Part shown: positions 24,642-34,809 of the stretch, in pieces
Numbering within the stretch: position 1 is the first letter of the stretch
How the letters are laid out: every line of letters begins with the position of its first letter
Assembly (NCBI RefSeq): GCF_021555175.1
Contig: NZ_JAKGRW010000002.1
Span: forward strand, 124,001-188,000
From: Nocardioides alcanivorans
Lineage (GTDB): Bacteria > Actinomycetota > Actinomycetes > Propionibacteriales > Nocardioidaceae
Direction of reading: 5' to 3'
Length of the DNA: 64,000 bases
Made by a program: the position numbers and the translations under genes
The notes under the pieces: model-generated
What the model was told of the DNA's origin: nothing
The model's database searches: none
The model's input: only the letters and a program-made list of their open reading frames with translations

Positions 24642-25340
24642 GTGAACATCGTCGTGCTGACCGGTGCCGGGATCTCTGCCGAGAGTGGGGTGCCGACCTT
24701 CCGTGACGCCGACGGTCTCTGGGCTGGCCACCGGATCGAGGACGTGGCCACGCCCGAGGCCTACGAGGCAACCCCCACCGCGGTGCAGCACTTCTACGAC
24801 GAGCGCCGCCGGGCGCTTGCCGACGTGACGCCGAACCCGGCACACGTCGCGCTGGGCAGGCTCGAAGAGGTGCTCGGCGAGGGTCTCTTCCTGGTCACGC
24901 AGAACATCGACGACCTGCATGAGCGGGGTGGGTCCCAGCAGGTGGCGCACATGCACGGTGAACTGCTCTCCGCGCTCTGTCGCAGCTGCGGTGGCCGGAG
25001 CCACTGGACCGACGACCTCTACGACTTCCCGCCCTGCCCGCGCTGCGGCATGCCCGAGCTGCGGCCCGATGTGGTCTGGTTCGGGGAGGTGCCCTACGGC
25101 ATGGACGTGATCCAGGGCAGGCTCATGCGCGCCGACCTCTTCGTCTCGATCGGCACCTCGGGCGCGGTCTACCCAGCGGCTGGCTTCGTGCAGATGGCGG
25201 CAGCATGCGGAGCCCGCACCCTCGAGCTCAACCTCGAACCCAGTGAGGGCACCGACTTCTTCGCCGAGGCCCGCCACGGACGGGCCAGTGAGCTCGTGCC
25301 CGCGTGGGTCGACGAGGTGCTCCACCCGCTGGGTTTCTGA
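24642..25340 (+). CDS. cobB: Sirtuin, NAD-dependent protein deacylase
   Basis: A 232-residue sirtuin that removes acyl groups from lysines using NAD. Visible motifs: TGAGISAESGVPTFRD, TQNIDDLHE, the catalytic His in HMHGELLSALC, zinc ligands CRSC and CPRC, and the GTSGAVYPAAG nucleotide-binding loop. A Y/R pair (HFYDERRRA) suggests the class III, desuccinylase-type pocket. GTG at 24642 is chosen from the leaderless -10 box; the frame continues to 24600. Confidence 0.88.
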   Translation: MNIVVLTGAGISAESGVPTFRDADGLWAGHRIEDVATPEAYEATPTAVQHFYDERRRALADVTPNPAHVALGRLEEVLGEGLFLVTQNIDDLHERGGSQQVAHMHGELLSALCRSCGGRSHWTDDLYDFPPCPRCGMPELRPDVVWFGEVPYGMDVIQGRLMRADLFVSIGTSGAVYPAAGFVQMAAACGARTLELNLEPSEGTDFFAEARHGRASELVPAWVDEVLHPLGF

Positions 25341-25343
25341 CCC

Positions 25344-26090
25344 TCAGGATCCGCGAGCCAGCTCCACGTCCACGAGGGCGTGCAAGCGCTCCGCGTCCGG
25401 CTCCAACCCCAAGCGGGGGATCCAGGTGTGCACCATCTGCACGAGCATGGCGCCGCTCTCGATGACTCGCGGATCCATGTGTCCGAAGACCTCGAGCGTG
25501 ACCACGCCGTAGAGCGCCTGCCAGGCCTGCATGAAGATCCACAGCACGCCGCGGTCGGCAGCGTCGATGACCGAGGCATCCATCGGGATGAGCGGTTCCT
25601 CGACCGCCTCCCGCACGGCCACGGGCAGCTCGTCCAGTGTGGGATGGGCGAAGTCGGTGCGCCGCCAGACCTGCACGAGCAGCCCGTTCATGAAGTGTCC
25701 CGAGGTTGCCGTGGTGAGGAGCTCACGCCGGACGCACGCGGTGTCGGCGATCGGGTTGGCGAAGACCAGCCCGAACTCGCGGGGACTGCTCAGCGCCCAT
25801 CGCCTGAAGGCCACCGCTGCCGCAACCAACCGCGCGGCCGGGTCGTCCTCGGGGTGACGCTCGGCGGCGAGGATGAGTGAATCGGTCGCGGCCCGGTCGA
25901 TCTCGAAGGCGACCAGGTCGACGAGCTCCTGGTAGCTGGCCACGTAGCGGTAGAGCGCCGGAGCCGTCATCCCCATCCGCTTGGCGATCGCCCGCAGCGA
26001 CAACTCCCCGCCCTCGGCCAGCAGGTTGCGTGCGGTGCCGACGATCTCGGCGTACGTCGCCTCGCGTTGCTTCTCCCGGCGCCCCGTCAT
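25344..26090 (-). CDS. TetR-family regulator, likely repressor of the adjacent MMPL transporter
   Basis: A 248-residue regulator. The N-terminal HTH reads LSLRAIAKRMGMTAPALYRY; the C-terminal ligand domain is of the WHG-like (TetR_C_13) type. It diverges from the MMPL gene across 94 bp containing two overlapping palindromes (26130-26154), the expected operator. It converges on the sirtuin gene with 3 bp between stops. Confidence 0.85.
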   Translation of the reverse strand: MTGRREKQREATYAEIVGTARNLLAEGGELSLRAIAKRMGMTAPALYRYVASYQELVDLVAFEIDRAATDSLILAAERHPEDDPAARLVAAAVAFRRWALSSPREFGLVFANPIADTACVRRELLTTATSGHFMNGLLVQVWRRTDFAHPTLDELPVAVREAVEEPLIPMDASVIDAADRGVLWIFMQAWQALYGVVTLEVFGHMDPRVIESGAMLVQMVHTWIPRLGLEPDAERLHALVDVELARGS

Positions 26091-26129
26091 CGAAAAACCC
26101 TCCCCGAGCCATTGACGCCGGAAGTTTAC

Positions 26130-26154
26130 ACTGTTTACAGTTAACGGCGTTAAC
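26130..26154. promoter_or_regulatory. TetR operator candidate
   Basis: ACTGTTTACAGT (26130-26141) is a perfect 12-bp palindrome; GTTAACGGCGTTAAC (26140-26154) is a second, overlapping one. Both are AT-rich and lie midway between the divergent TetR and MMPL genes. Confidence 0.6.
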
Positions 26155-26184
26155 TAACCTGAACGGTATTCACGGAGACACGTC

Positions 26185-28376
26185 ATGATCGATCGTTGGG
26201 GCGGGTACGTCGCCCGTCGCTCCCTGCCCGTCCTGCTCGTCACGTTGCTCGTCGCCGCTCTTGCCGTGGTGCTCGGAGCGGGTGTCTTCGGCAGCCTCTC
26301 CGACGGCGGGTTCGACGACCCGGACAGCGAGACGGCTCGAGAGCTCGCCCTCGAGCGGGAGGTCTTCGGCAACCAGGCCGTCGATGTCGTCGCGATCTAC
26401 TCCAGCGACGAGATGACCGCGGAGGACCCGGCCTTCCGAGACGCCGTCGAGCAGACCCTGGCTGCGCTGCCGTCAGGAGTGACCGCGACGAGCTGGTACG
26501 AAACCGGCGACCCCTCGATGCTGAGTCATGACGGCAACGCCGTCACCGCACTGATCTCGCTTGCGGGCGAGACCCAGGCCGAGAACTCCGAGAGCTTCGA
26601 CGCGATCAAGGATGACCTCGAGGCTGCGGGACTGACCACCCAGCTCGCCGGGCCGTGGGCCGTCTACGCCGATGTCAACGACATCACCAGCGCCGACCTC
26701 GCCCGCGCCGAGCTGATCGCGCTGCCGCTGGTGCTGCTGCTCTCACTGGTCATCTTCGGCAGCCTGGTGGCGGCAAGCATGCCGGTGCTGGTCGGAGGTG
26801 TGGCCGTGGTCGGCGCGCTCGGGGTGCTGCGCCTGATCGCGGAGGTGACCGAGGTGTCGATCTTCTCGGTCAACATCATCACCTTGCTCGGCATGGGCCT
26901 GGCGATCGACTACGCGCTCTTCGTGGTCTCCCGCTTCCGTGAGGAGTTGGCCGGCCGCGACGACGATGACCCGGACGCCGTGTCGGCCGCGCTGCGCCGC
27001 ACGATGGCCACCGCCGGACGCACGGTGCTCTTCTCCGGCCTCACGGTGGCGGTCGCGATGAGCTCACTGCTGGTCTTCCCGCAGAACTTCCTGCGCTCCA
27101 TCGGGTACGGCGGCATGGCGGCAGTGCTCGTGGCGATGCTGGCCTCCCTCACGGTGCTGCCGGCCGTCCTGGGCTTGCTGGGACGACGCATCGACGCCGG
27201 CCGGGTGCCCTTCCTCAACCGACGCCGCCCGGCGGATCCCCGTGCCGAGACCGGCGCCTGGTCACGGTTGGCGCACGGAGTGATGCGGCGTCCCGTCGTG
27301 GTGGCGGCCGGGATCGTGGTCGTGCTGCTGGCGATCGGCTCACCGTTCCTCGGGGTCAAGTGGGGAGCGTCGACTACCGGGTGCTGCCCGACGACGCGGT
27401 CTCCCACCAGGCGGCCGAGCGCCTCAACACCGACTTCGGTCCGGAGCGTTCCACCGCAAACATCACCCTGAGCGGTGCCGACCGGACGCAGGTGGCGGCC
27501 TACACCGACGACCTGCTTGCCGTGGACCGGGTCATCGACGTCCAGCCGGTGGCCGACCGTGACGACGTCACGCTGCTGCGGGTCGCGTGGGAGGGCAACT
27601 CCCAGGCCGAGACCTCCCAACAGGTGGTGCACGACCTGCGTGCCGTCGAGCCTCCTGGCGGGACCCAGGCGCTGGTGGGTGGCCTGTCGGCCGACACCGT
27701 CGACCTGCTCGGCTCGATCGGTGACCACCTGCCGTGGATGGCGCTGGTCGTGGTTCTGGTGATGCTGGTGCTGCTCTTCCTCGCCTTCGGCTCGGTGGTG
27801 CTGCCGATCAAGGCGGTGCTCATGAATGCCCTGTCGATCACGGCGTCCTTCGGTGTGGTGACCTGGATCTTCTCCGAGGGACACCTCGAAGGGCTGCTGG
27901 GCTACACCAGTTCCGGATTCCTCGATGCCACCCAACCGATCCTCATGCTGGCGATCCTCTTCGGGCTCTCCATGGACTACGAGGTCTTCCTGCTCTCCCG
28001 GGTGCGGGAGCAGTGGGACGCGACCGAGGACACGGTGCCGGATCCCGGACGTCGCAACGACCTCGCCGTCGCCACGGGTCTGCAGCGCACGGGCCGGATC
28101 ATCACGTCGGCTGCGTTGTTGTTGGCGATCGTGATCGGCGCCTTCGGCACGAGCGACATCGTCTTCATGAAGATGATCGGGATCGGCATGCTCGTCGCCC
28201 TGTTGATCGACGCCACCGTCGTCCGTGCGCTGCTGGTGCCGGCCACCATGAAGCTGCTCGGGCGGTGGAACTGGTGGGCACCGGGGCCACTCGCCCGCTG
28301 GTGGGAGCGGCACGGCTTCCGAGAGGAAGCCTCTACCGCTGCGCGGGACCTGGACGGCGTCGGATCTCCGCGCTGA
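26185..28376 (+). CDS. MMPL/RND-family transporter, with apparent frameshift near 27363
   Basis: About 730 residues once joined. First half: signal-anchor helix, periplasmic loop, then MMPL membrane segments with LLGMGLAIDYALFVVSRFRE. Second half: matching loop and helices with ILFGLSMDYEVFLLSRVRE. This is the two-repeat layout of actinobacterial MmpL transporters for lipids or drugs. The frame changes at a GGGG run (27362-27365); one extra G joins FLGVKWG to SVDYRVLPDD. GGAG precedes the ATG. Probably regulated by the divergent TetR. Confidence 0.85.
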
Positions 28377-28419
28377 GTAGTTTCGCTGTGTCGAATCACG
28401 AAACACGAAAGGCACACAC

Positions 28420-29236
28420 GTGACCGCAACGCAGCGCTTCACCGGCAAGGTCGTCTTCATCACCGGGGCCGCTCGCGGTCAGGGTCGGGCCGAGGCCCTG
28501 AAGTTCGCGCAGGAGGGGCGAACATCATCGCCGTCGACGCCTGCACGCAGTTCGCTTCCACGTCGTACGCCGGCGCCACGGAGGCCGACCTCGCCGAGAC
28601 CGTCCGACTGGTCGAGGCAACCGGTCGGCAGATCCACTCCGCCAAGGTCGACGTGCGTGACTTCGACGGGCTCGCCGCCGCGCTCAACGCGGGCATCGAG
28701 AGGTTCGGCCGCCTCGACGTCGTCGTGGCCAACGCCGGTGTCTGCTCCGGGAAGCTGTCCTGGGAGATCACCGCCGAGGAGTGGCAGGAGACCGTCGACA
28801 TCAACCTGGGTGGGGTGTTCAACACCGCCAAGGCCGCGATCCCGTTCCTGATCGAGCAGGGCGAGGGTGGCTCACTGGTGTTCACGAGCTCGGTCTCCGG
28901 CCTCAAGGGCACGCCCTTCAACGCGCACTACGTGGCGTCGAAGCACGGCGTCACCGGCTTGGCCAAGACGATGGCGAACGAGCTCGGTGCGCACAAGATC
29001 AGGGTCAACACCGTGCACCCGGCCGGCGTGGCGACCGGCATGGACCTGCGCGCGGACATGCTTCCCTGATCGAAGCCCATGCCCACACGCTCGGCCCGAT
29101 CTTCATGAACACGCTGCCCTACGAGATCACCCAGCCGGAGGACATCGCCGACGTCGTCGCGTGGGTCTCCTCCGACGAGGCGAAATACATCACCGGCACG
29201 CAGGTCCCCGTCGACTTCGGCAACCTCAACCGGTAG
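28420..29236 (+). CDS. Mycofactocin-type SDR oxidoreductase, with two apparent frameshifts
   Basis: A short-chain dehydrogenase of about 273 residues. It starts RFTGKVVFITGAARGQGRAE (NAD-binding T-G-x-x-x-G-x-G) and has NAG in VVVANAGV and catalytic Y-x-x-x-K in HYVASKHGV. The long insert after the second strand (TQFASTSYAGATEADLAETV) is typical of mycofactocin-associated SDRs, whose NAD is not exchanged. Breaks occur at a GGGG run (28515-28518) and a CCC run (29064-29066), each consistent with one missing base. No mycofactocin genes are in the window. Confidence 0.8.
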
Positions 29237-29299
29237 GCGTGCTCCGGCCCCGGCCAGCCCAAACCCTAGGACGTACGCCGCGACACGGGCCGCGCCTCA

Positions 29300-29311
29300 T
29301 AGAGTGCTGCC
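29300..29311 (+). promoter_or_regulatory. -10 box of a leaderless promoter for the PhzE-like gene
   Basis: TAGAGT (29300-29305), six bases, then ATG at 29312. Confidence 0.5.
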
Positions 29312-31219
29312 ATGACTGATCACGCCTCTGCCCGTGCCGCGCTCGACGCGATCCTGGGGTGCGAGGCGTGGTCGGTGATCCGTCGCGGCGATGCCGCGGA
29401 GGCGGTGCTGGTCGGGGGCGAGCGCACTGTCGTGGAGAGCCTCCTCGACGTACCGCTCGAGACCGGCACGCCAGCGGGTGGCGCCAAGCTCGACCGATTG
29501 CTGGCGGTGCCGTTCCGCCAGGTGCGCGAGCGTGGCTTCGACGCGATCGACGACGAGACCCCGCTCGTGGTGGTGACCCTCTCGGAGGAGCACCACCTGT
29601 CGGTGGACGACCTGCTCGCGGTGCTGCCCGACGTACCCCTCGACTTCACCGACCCGGGTGGTTTCGAGGTCGATGACGCCAGCTACATCAAACTCGTCGA
29701 GCAGGTGATCGCCGAGGAGATCGGGCGCGGTGAGGGTGCCAACCTGGTCGTGGCCCGCAACTACCGGGCCAAGCTCGCCGACTGGGGTGCCGACCAGGCG
29801 CTGACCGTGCTGCGACGCCTGCTGGAGCGCGAGCGCGGCGCCTACTGGACCTATGTCTTCCACACCGGAGACCGGATCCTCGTCGGTGCCAGTCCCGAGC
29901 GCCACGTCAGCGTGATCGGCGGCGACGTGCGGATGAACCCGATCTCGGGCACCTACCACCTGCCCAAGCAGGCACAGCCCGCCGAACGGACCAAGGCAGA
30001 GCTCCTCGAGTTCCTCTCGGACGAGAAGGAGATCTATGAGCTCTTCATGGTCGTCGACGAAGAGCTCAAGATGATGTGCGAGATCTGCAACGAGGGCGGC
30101 CAGGTGCTCGGCCCGTTCCTCAAGCCGATGACGCACCTCGTGCATACCGAGTACCTCCTCGCGGGCCGCACCAAGCGCGACATCCGCGAGGTGCTGCGCG
30201 ACACCATGTATGCCGCCACCCTCACCGGCTCGCCGGTCGAGAACGCCTGCAAGCTGATCGCCGAGTACGAGCCGGAGGGCCGGGCCTACTACGGCGCTGC
30301 GCTGGCCCTGATCGGCCGCGGAGCAGACGGCTCGCCGATGCTCGACAGCCCCATCGTCATCCGCTCGGCCGACGTCTCCCTCGACGGCGAGCTCCGCGTC
30401 GTCGCCGGGGCCACGCTGGTGCGCGATTCCGACCCTGCGACCGAGGTCCGCGAGACCCACGCCAAGGCCGGCGGCATCCTTTCCGCCTTCGGCCTCGTGC
30501 CCCCTGCCGCCGCGCCCGCCGGCAGCCTGGGCGAACTGGCTCGTGACGAGGACGTGCTGATCGCGCTCAACCAGCGCAACCAGCGGCTGAGCACCTTCTG
30601 GCTGACGAACCAGGCCGAGACCACGCCCGACGGCGCGCTGCGTGGCAAGAGCGCGGTGATCCTCGACGGCGAGGACGACTTCGTCAACATGCTGCGCCAC
30701 GTGCTCAGCGTGCTCGGCATGACGTCGCGCACGGTGCGTCACGAGGATTGGAGGCCGGGCGCGCTCGACGGCGCCGATCTCGTGATCGTCGGCCCCGGCC
30801 CAGGCGACCCGCGTGACGGCGCCGACCCGAAGATCCAACGGATCCGCGCCGCTGTCGACGAGCTGCTCGCTGCTGGGCGCCCGACGCTGGCCGTGTGCCT
30901 GGGCCACCAGACCCTCTGCGAGCGCCTCGGGCTCCCGCTGGCCTTCAAGGACATCGTCTTCCAGGGCACCCAGTCGCCCGTCGAGCTCCCGCGCGGCACC
31001 GAGCGAGTCGGCTTCTACAACACCTTCGTGGCACGGGTGGACGACTCCACGCCGCTTCCCGAGGACGTGGTGGTCTGGAAGGACGAAGAGACCGGTGACG
31101 TGCACCAGATCGAGGGCCCGCACTACCGCGGCATCCAGTTCCACGCCGAGTCGGTGCTCACCGAGCACGGTTTCGACCTGATCCACGATCTCGTCCGCGA
31201 CCTGCTCGTCGGCGGCTGA
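29312..31219 (+). CDS. PhzE-like fused chorismate aminase/glutamine amidotransferase
   Basis: A 635-residue protein. The N-terminal chorismate-binding half (about 1-410) has TGSPVENACKLI and AEYEPEGRAYYGAALALIGR; the latter form is typical of PhzE (2-amino-2-desoxyisochorismate synthase) rather than TrpE. The C-terminal class I amidotransferase half (about 445-635) has nucleophile Cys in LAVCLGHQT and FHAESVL. It may supply a phenazine-like or anthranilate product; no other phz genes are in the window, so an anthranilate synthase of secondary metabolism is the alternative. Leaderless ATG start. Confidence 0.8.
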   Translation: MTDHASARAALDAILGCEAWSVIRRGDAAEAVLVGGERTVVESLLDVPLETGTPAGGAKLDRLLAVPFRQVRERGFDAIDDETPLVVVTLSEEHHLSVDDLLAVLPDVPLDFTDPGGFEVDDASYIKLVEQVIAEEIGRGEGANLVVARNYRAKLADWGADQALTVLRRLLERERGAYWTYVFHTGDRILVGASPERHVSVIGGDVRMNPISGTYHLPKQAQPAERTKAELLEFLSDEKEIYELFMVVDEELKMMCEICNEGGQVLGPFLKPMTHLVHTEYLLAGRTKRDIREVLRDTMYAATLTGSPVENACKLIAEYEPEGRAYYGAALALIGRGADGSPMLDSPIVIRSADVSLDGELRVVAGATLVRDSDPATEVRETHAKAGGILSAFGLVPPAAAPAGSLGELARDEDVLIALNQRNQRLSTFWLTNQAETTPDGALRGKSAVILDGEDDFVNMLRHVLSVLGMTSRTVRHEDWRPGALDGADLVIVGPGPGDPRDGADPKIQRIRAAVDELLAAGRPTLAVCLGHQTLCERLGLPLAFKDIVFQGTQSPVELPRGTERVGFYNTFVARVDDSTPLPEDVVVWKDEETGDVHQIEGPHYRGIQFHAESVLTEHGFDLIHDLVRDLLVGG

Positions 31220-31229
31220 ACCGGTTCCC

Positions 31230-31814
31230 ATGGCCGGGCCGTCGGTCGTCGTGGTCGACCACCACGACTCCTACACCTGGAACCTCGTGCACCTCGTGGC
31301 CGAGGTGACCGGGCGGCTGCCGGACGTGGTGCAGCATGACGCGACGGAGGCTGCCCATCTGCTCGGCTTCGATCGCATCGTGCTCTCCCCGGGACCCGGC
31401 CATCCCGGCGACCCGGCGGACTTCGCGGTGGGACGCCTCGTGCTCGCGCAGGGTGAGGTCCCGGTGCTCGGTGTCTGCCTGGGCATGCAGGGCCTCGTGA
31501 TGGCGTACGACGGCACGGTGGAGCGCATCGAGCCTGCGCACGGCGAGGTGGCCCGGGTGCGCCACGAAGGCTCCTCGGTCTTCGCGGGCCTGCCGTCGCC
31601 GTTCGAGGCGGTGCGCTACCACTCACTGGCCGCAACCGTGGTGCCCGACGAGCTCGAGGTCACCGCCGTGTGCGACGGCGGGGCCGGCCAGCCCGACGTG
31701 GTGATGGGCGTGCGGCACCGCACCCGACCGCTGCACGGGGTGCAGTTCCATCCCGAGTCGATCCTCTCCGAGCACGGGGCCGCGATGGTCCGCACGTTCG
31801 TGGAGCGACCATGA
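31230..31814 (+). CDS. pabA: Aminodeoxychorismate synthase component II (glutamine amidotransferase)
   Basis: A 194-residue class I amidotransferase that feeds ammonia to the PabB partner for 4-aminobenzoate and folate synthesis. Catalytic Cys is in GVCLGMQG; His and Glu in FHPESIL. It begins 10 bases after the PhzE-like gene and overlaps the pabB-like start as ATGA, so the two subunits are co-translated. Confidence 0.82.
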   Translation: MAGPSVVVVDHHDSYTWNLVHLVAEVTGRLPDVVQHDATEAAHLLGFDRIVLSPGPGHPGDPADFAVGRLVLAQGEVPVLGVCLGMQGLVMAYDGTVERIEPAHGEVARVRHEGSSVFAGLPSPFEAVRYHSLAATVVPDELEVTAVCDGGAGQPDVVMGVRHRTRPLHGVQFHPESILSEHGAAMVRTFVERP

Positions 31815-33082
31815 TCGGGGCCACGGCGAGCGGCATCTCCCCGAGCGAGCGCTTCGCCGAGGTGGCATCGAAGCAGGCGCGCTGCTTCTGGCTCGACGGC
31901 GGAGGTGCTCGCAGTTGGTCGGGGCGGCGTTCCTTGATCGGATGGCTCGACGACGACGACCTCTCGCTCACCCATGACGCCGTCCGGCAGGAAGTGGTGG
32001 CTCATCGCTCGTCGGGCGCGGAGGTGGTCGGCAGCGACATCTTCGAGGTGCTCGGCGAGCTCGTGGCACGTGACCGCGACCGGGCCGATCCGGTGCACTG
32101 GGTGGGCTACTTCGGCTATCCGTCGCGGTCCGACCTGCCGGCATCGATCGATCCGGACGACCCGGCCCCGACCGCGGTCTGGATGCGGGCCCGGCACGTG
32201 GAGTTCTACCGCCACGACTCGGAGGTCGGCGTCGAGGCGGAGGTTGCCGGGCCGTCAGCCGGAGGTGCGGTGCCGTCCGACTACCTGACCGCCTTCGACC
32301 GCGTCCAGGAGCACCTGCGCGCGGGCAACTCCTACGAGGTCAATTTGACCCACCGGGAGCAGTTGACCGGTGAACTCGACCCGATCGCCACCTACCTGCG
32401 GCTCCGGCGACTCAACCCGGCGCCGTACGCGGGCTTCCTGCAACATGACGGCAGCTGGCTGCTCAGCTCCTCACCCGAGCGGTTCGCCACCATCGACGCC
32501 GAGCGCTGGGTGGAGACCAAGCCGATCAAGGGGACCACGCCCCGGGGAGCCACCACGGAGGAGGACGACGCGCACCGGCGTCGTCTGGCGCAGGACCCCA
32601 AGTTTCGTGCCGAGAACCTGATGATCGTCGACCTGCTGCGCAATGACCTGGCGATGGTCTGCGAGCCCGGGACGGTGCAGGTGCCGGTGCTGATGGAGGT
32701 GGAGAGTTATCGCTCGGTGCACCAGTTGGTCTCGACGGTGCGTGGCCGACTGCGGCCGGAGCTGAGCACCATCGAGGCCCTGCGTGCACTCTTCCCCGCG
32801 GGCTCGATGACCGGTGCCCCGAAGCTGCGCACGATGGAGATCATCGCTGAGGTGGAGAGCAGTGCGCGTGGTGCCTATTCGGGGGCCTTCGGCTGGATCG
32901 CTCCAGACGGCCGTGCCGACCTCGGGGTGATCATCCGCAGCCTCAGTGGCGGCACTGATCCTGACGGTCGCCGCCGTTGGCAGTTGGGGACTGGTGGCGG
33001 CATCACAGTGGCCTCGGACGCCGTCGAGGAGTTCGCGGAGACCCAGTGGAAGGCCGCGCTGCTGCGCCAAGCGCGTTGCTGA
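31811..33082 (+). CDS. pabB: Aminodeoxychorismate synthase component I
   Basis: A 423-residue chorismate-binding enzyme. Characteristic segments: NSYEVNLTHREQLTG, AGFLQHDGSWLLSSSPERF, KPIKGTTPRG, ENLMIVDLLRNDL and FPAGSMTGAPKLRTME. The KPIKGT form favours PabB over TrpE. The start at 31811 overlaps pabA; the open frame upstream is a shadow. No pabC is adjacent. Confidence 0.84.
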   Translation: MIGATASGISPSERFAEVASKQARCFWLDGGGARSWSGRRSLIGWLDDDDLSLTHDAVRQEVVAHRSSGAEVVGSDIFEVLGELVARDRDRADPVHWVGYFGYPSRSDLPASIDPDDPAPTAVWMRARHVEFYRHDSEVGVEAEVAGPSAGGAVPSDYLTAFDRVQEHLRAGNSYEVNLTHREQLTGELDPIATYLRLRRLNPAPYAGFLQHDGSWLLSSSPERFATIDAERWVETKPIKGTTPRGATTEEDDAHRRRLAQDPKFRAENLMIVDLLRNDLAMVCEPGTVQVPVLMEVESYRSVHQLVSTVRGRLRPELSTIEALRALFPAGSMTGAPKLRTMEIIAEVESSARGAYSGAFGWIAPDGRADLGVIIRSLSGGTDPDGRRRWQLGTGGGITVASDAVEEFAETQWKAALLRQARC

Positions 33083-33124
33083 GAGGGACTGTGCTCGCCC
33101 CGCTCAAAGCTGAACTGGTGGTGC

Positions 33125-33906
33125 CTACTCCCTGACACCCTTCGCCAGCTCGTCGACCAGCCGCTGGAAGGAGTCACCCTTCTTGCCCTCCGCGGCGGGC
33201 CAGTCACCCATCTCGACGTCGCGCTGGTCGACGACGCCACTGACGTAGGAGCCGTCGGAGTCCTCGAAGAAGAGCCCTTGCGGAACTCCGCTGAGCAGCG
33301 TCGTGCCGGGCCGTGGGGACGACCAGGACCGAACCACGACGTTGCCCCCGACTGCATCGATCTCATCATCGCTGGGCGCCGCGACGCCGAGGATCAGCAC
33401 GCGCCCCCGGCAGGAGCGGCCTGGGACAACTCGTCGACAGAGCGCTGCACGTAGCGCTCGCCTTCACGCAGTTCTTGGTCGGAGCCGTCGGGGTTGATCA
33501 GGGTGCCACCACGCGAGATCTCCACATAGAGGGTGTCGCCCTCCTGCGCGCCGGCGAAGGCCTGCTCCACCTCGATCTCCACTACGGCGCGCTTGAGGGA
33601 CTCGTCTCCGTCGTGGATGAGACGGCCGTCCGACCAGCCGACCACGCGGCCGACAGCCACGACCTCTGCCTTCGCGGCCACTTCGGTCACGGAAAGGGCG
33701 ATGTCATAGTTGTATTGTCCGCTCCCTCTGAGGACCGCGCCGTCGACCTTGGTCTGGCTGGAATCGGACGACGACTGCTGATGGGTCTGGCCGGCGGAGG
33801 GCGGTGACGAGTCCGGGTCATTCGCTGAGCAGCCCGCCCCCACGGACAGGATGCAGGCAACTGCCGCCGTGCTCGCCAACCATCGAGAGTTGGATCCGCG
33901 TTCCAT
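33125..33906 (-). CDS. Lipoprotein of unknown function, with apparent frameshift near 33406
   Basis: About 260 residues once joined. A signal peptide ends in lipobox VGAGC, followed by a Ser/Asp/Gln-rich linker and a beta-rich domain (VVAVGRVVGWSDGRLIHDGD, ...GDTLYVEISRGG). The frame breaks at a CCCCC run (33404-33408); adding one base continues as GGRVLILGVAAPSDDEID. The ATG at 33906 has GAGGG upstream. It begins 11 bases after the metalloprotease stop, on the same strand. Confidence 0.68.
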
Positions 33907-33917
33907 CTGTTTCCCTC

Positions 33918-34507
33918 TCAACTGAACCACGGGTTGATGTGCTTCTGGATGTGGTGCGGCCCATAGCGGGTGTGCCATGGCTTGCCGGCAGACGGCACAC
34001 GCCCGTTGCGCAGGCAGCTGTGCGCCGTGTCGGCGACTCCTCCTCCGCTGGGGTAGTTGGTGCCGCTGTCATGGTTGACGCCCAGTGTGTGACCGAGTTC
34101 GTGGCAGAAGGTTTGGCGACGCTGGGAGGCGACATGGTCAGACGTCGCCATCTCGACCTCGTCAATGTCGATCCGAAATCGATCACAGTTGCCGGCGGTG
34201 TTGCGGAGCTTGCATTCCGTGTATCCGAAGTAGCCAACCACTCGAGTTTCGGCCCAACGCACATCGGTGAACTTGCCGCACGGAGAATGGAAAGCGGTGT
34301 CGACGACCGTCTGAGCGCGCAGCCGAGTCATTGTTTTGTCGGCCAGATTCTTATGATCGAAGCTGGGCAGGTAGCACCAGGAGTGGTGGCCCTTGTCTGG
34401 GTGCCCGTCGATGAATGCGGAGTCCGCAGTTGCAGGGGGACGGCAACCCAGGCCACGAGCATTGTGCAGGCGACGGCGACCAAGCTAAGGGATGTGGTTC
34501 GTAGCAT
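33918..34507 (-). CDS. Secreted zinc metalloprotease-like protein, with apparent frameshift near 34437
   Basis: About 196 residues once joined. The N-terminus (MLRTTSLSLVAVACTMLVAW) is a Sec signal peptide. After a break at a run of five Gs on the plus strand (34435-34439) the frame continues ADSAFIDGHPDKGHHSWCYL. The active-site motif HELGHTLGVNH is of the H-E-x-x-H-x-x-G-x-x-H (metzincin) type, and paired cysteines suggest disulfides. The protein is small for a metzincin. Co-transcribed with the lipoprotein. Confidence 0.72.
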
Positions 34508-34809
34508 GAGAGCCTCCGAGTGGCTTCGAGGTTGCTTGAATCGGGGAGAATAGATCCTCGCTCGAGGGGCGGTCTGAGAGTGCCACTTCTCGTTGAGGTC
34601 CAGGGAGTTGCGCTGAAACCAGGCGAGAACTTGTCACCTGCGTAACAACTTCATGACGCGCACGGACCGAGCAGTCTCGCCTGACACTGGGGTGGAATCC
34701 GGTCGGTCTCCGGGTTGCCAGAACCGTCGTCGGAGACCTGCCGGGAGACAGCGTGGCTGCACACGGCGCTAGGGTGAGGCCCACGGTCGACAACTCGAAG
34801 GGGAGAGCG
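34508..34809. other. Divergent intergenic stretch
   Basis: About 300 bp between the metalloprotease and sulfotransferase genes. TAGGGT at 34770-34775 could be the -10 box for the right-hand gene, with AAGGGGAG near 34798-34805 as its ribosome site. No RNA or coding feature recognised. Confidence 0.4.
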
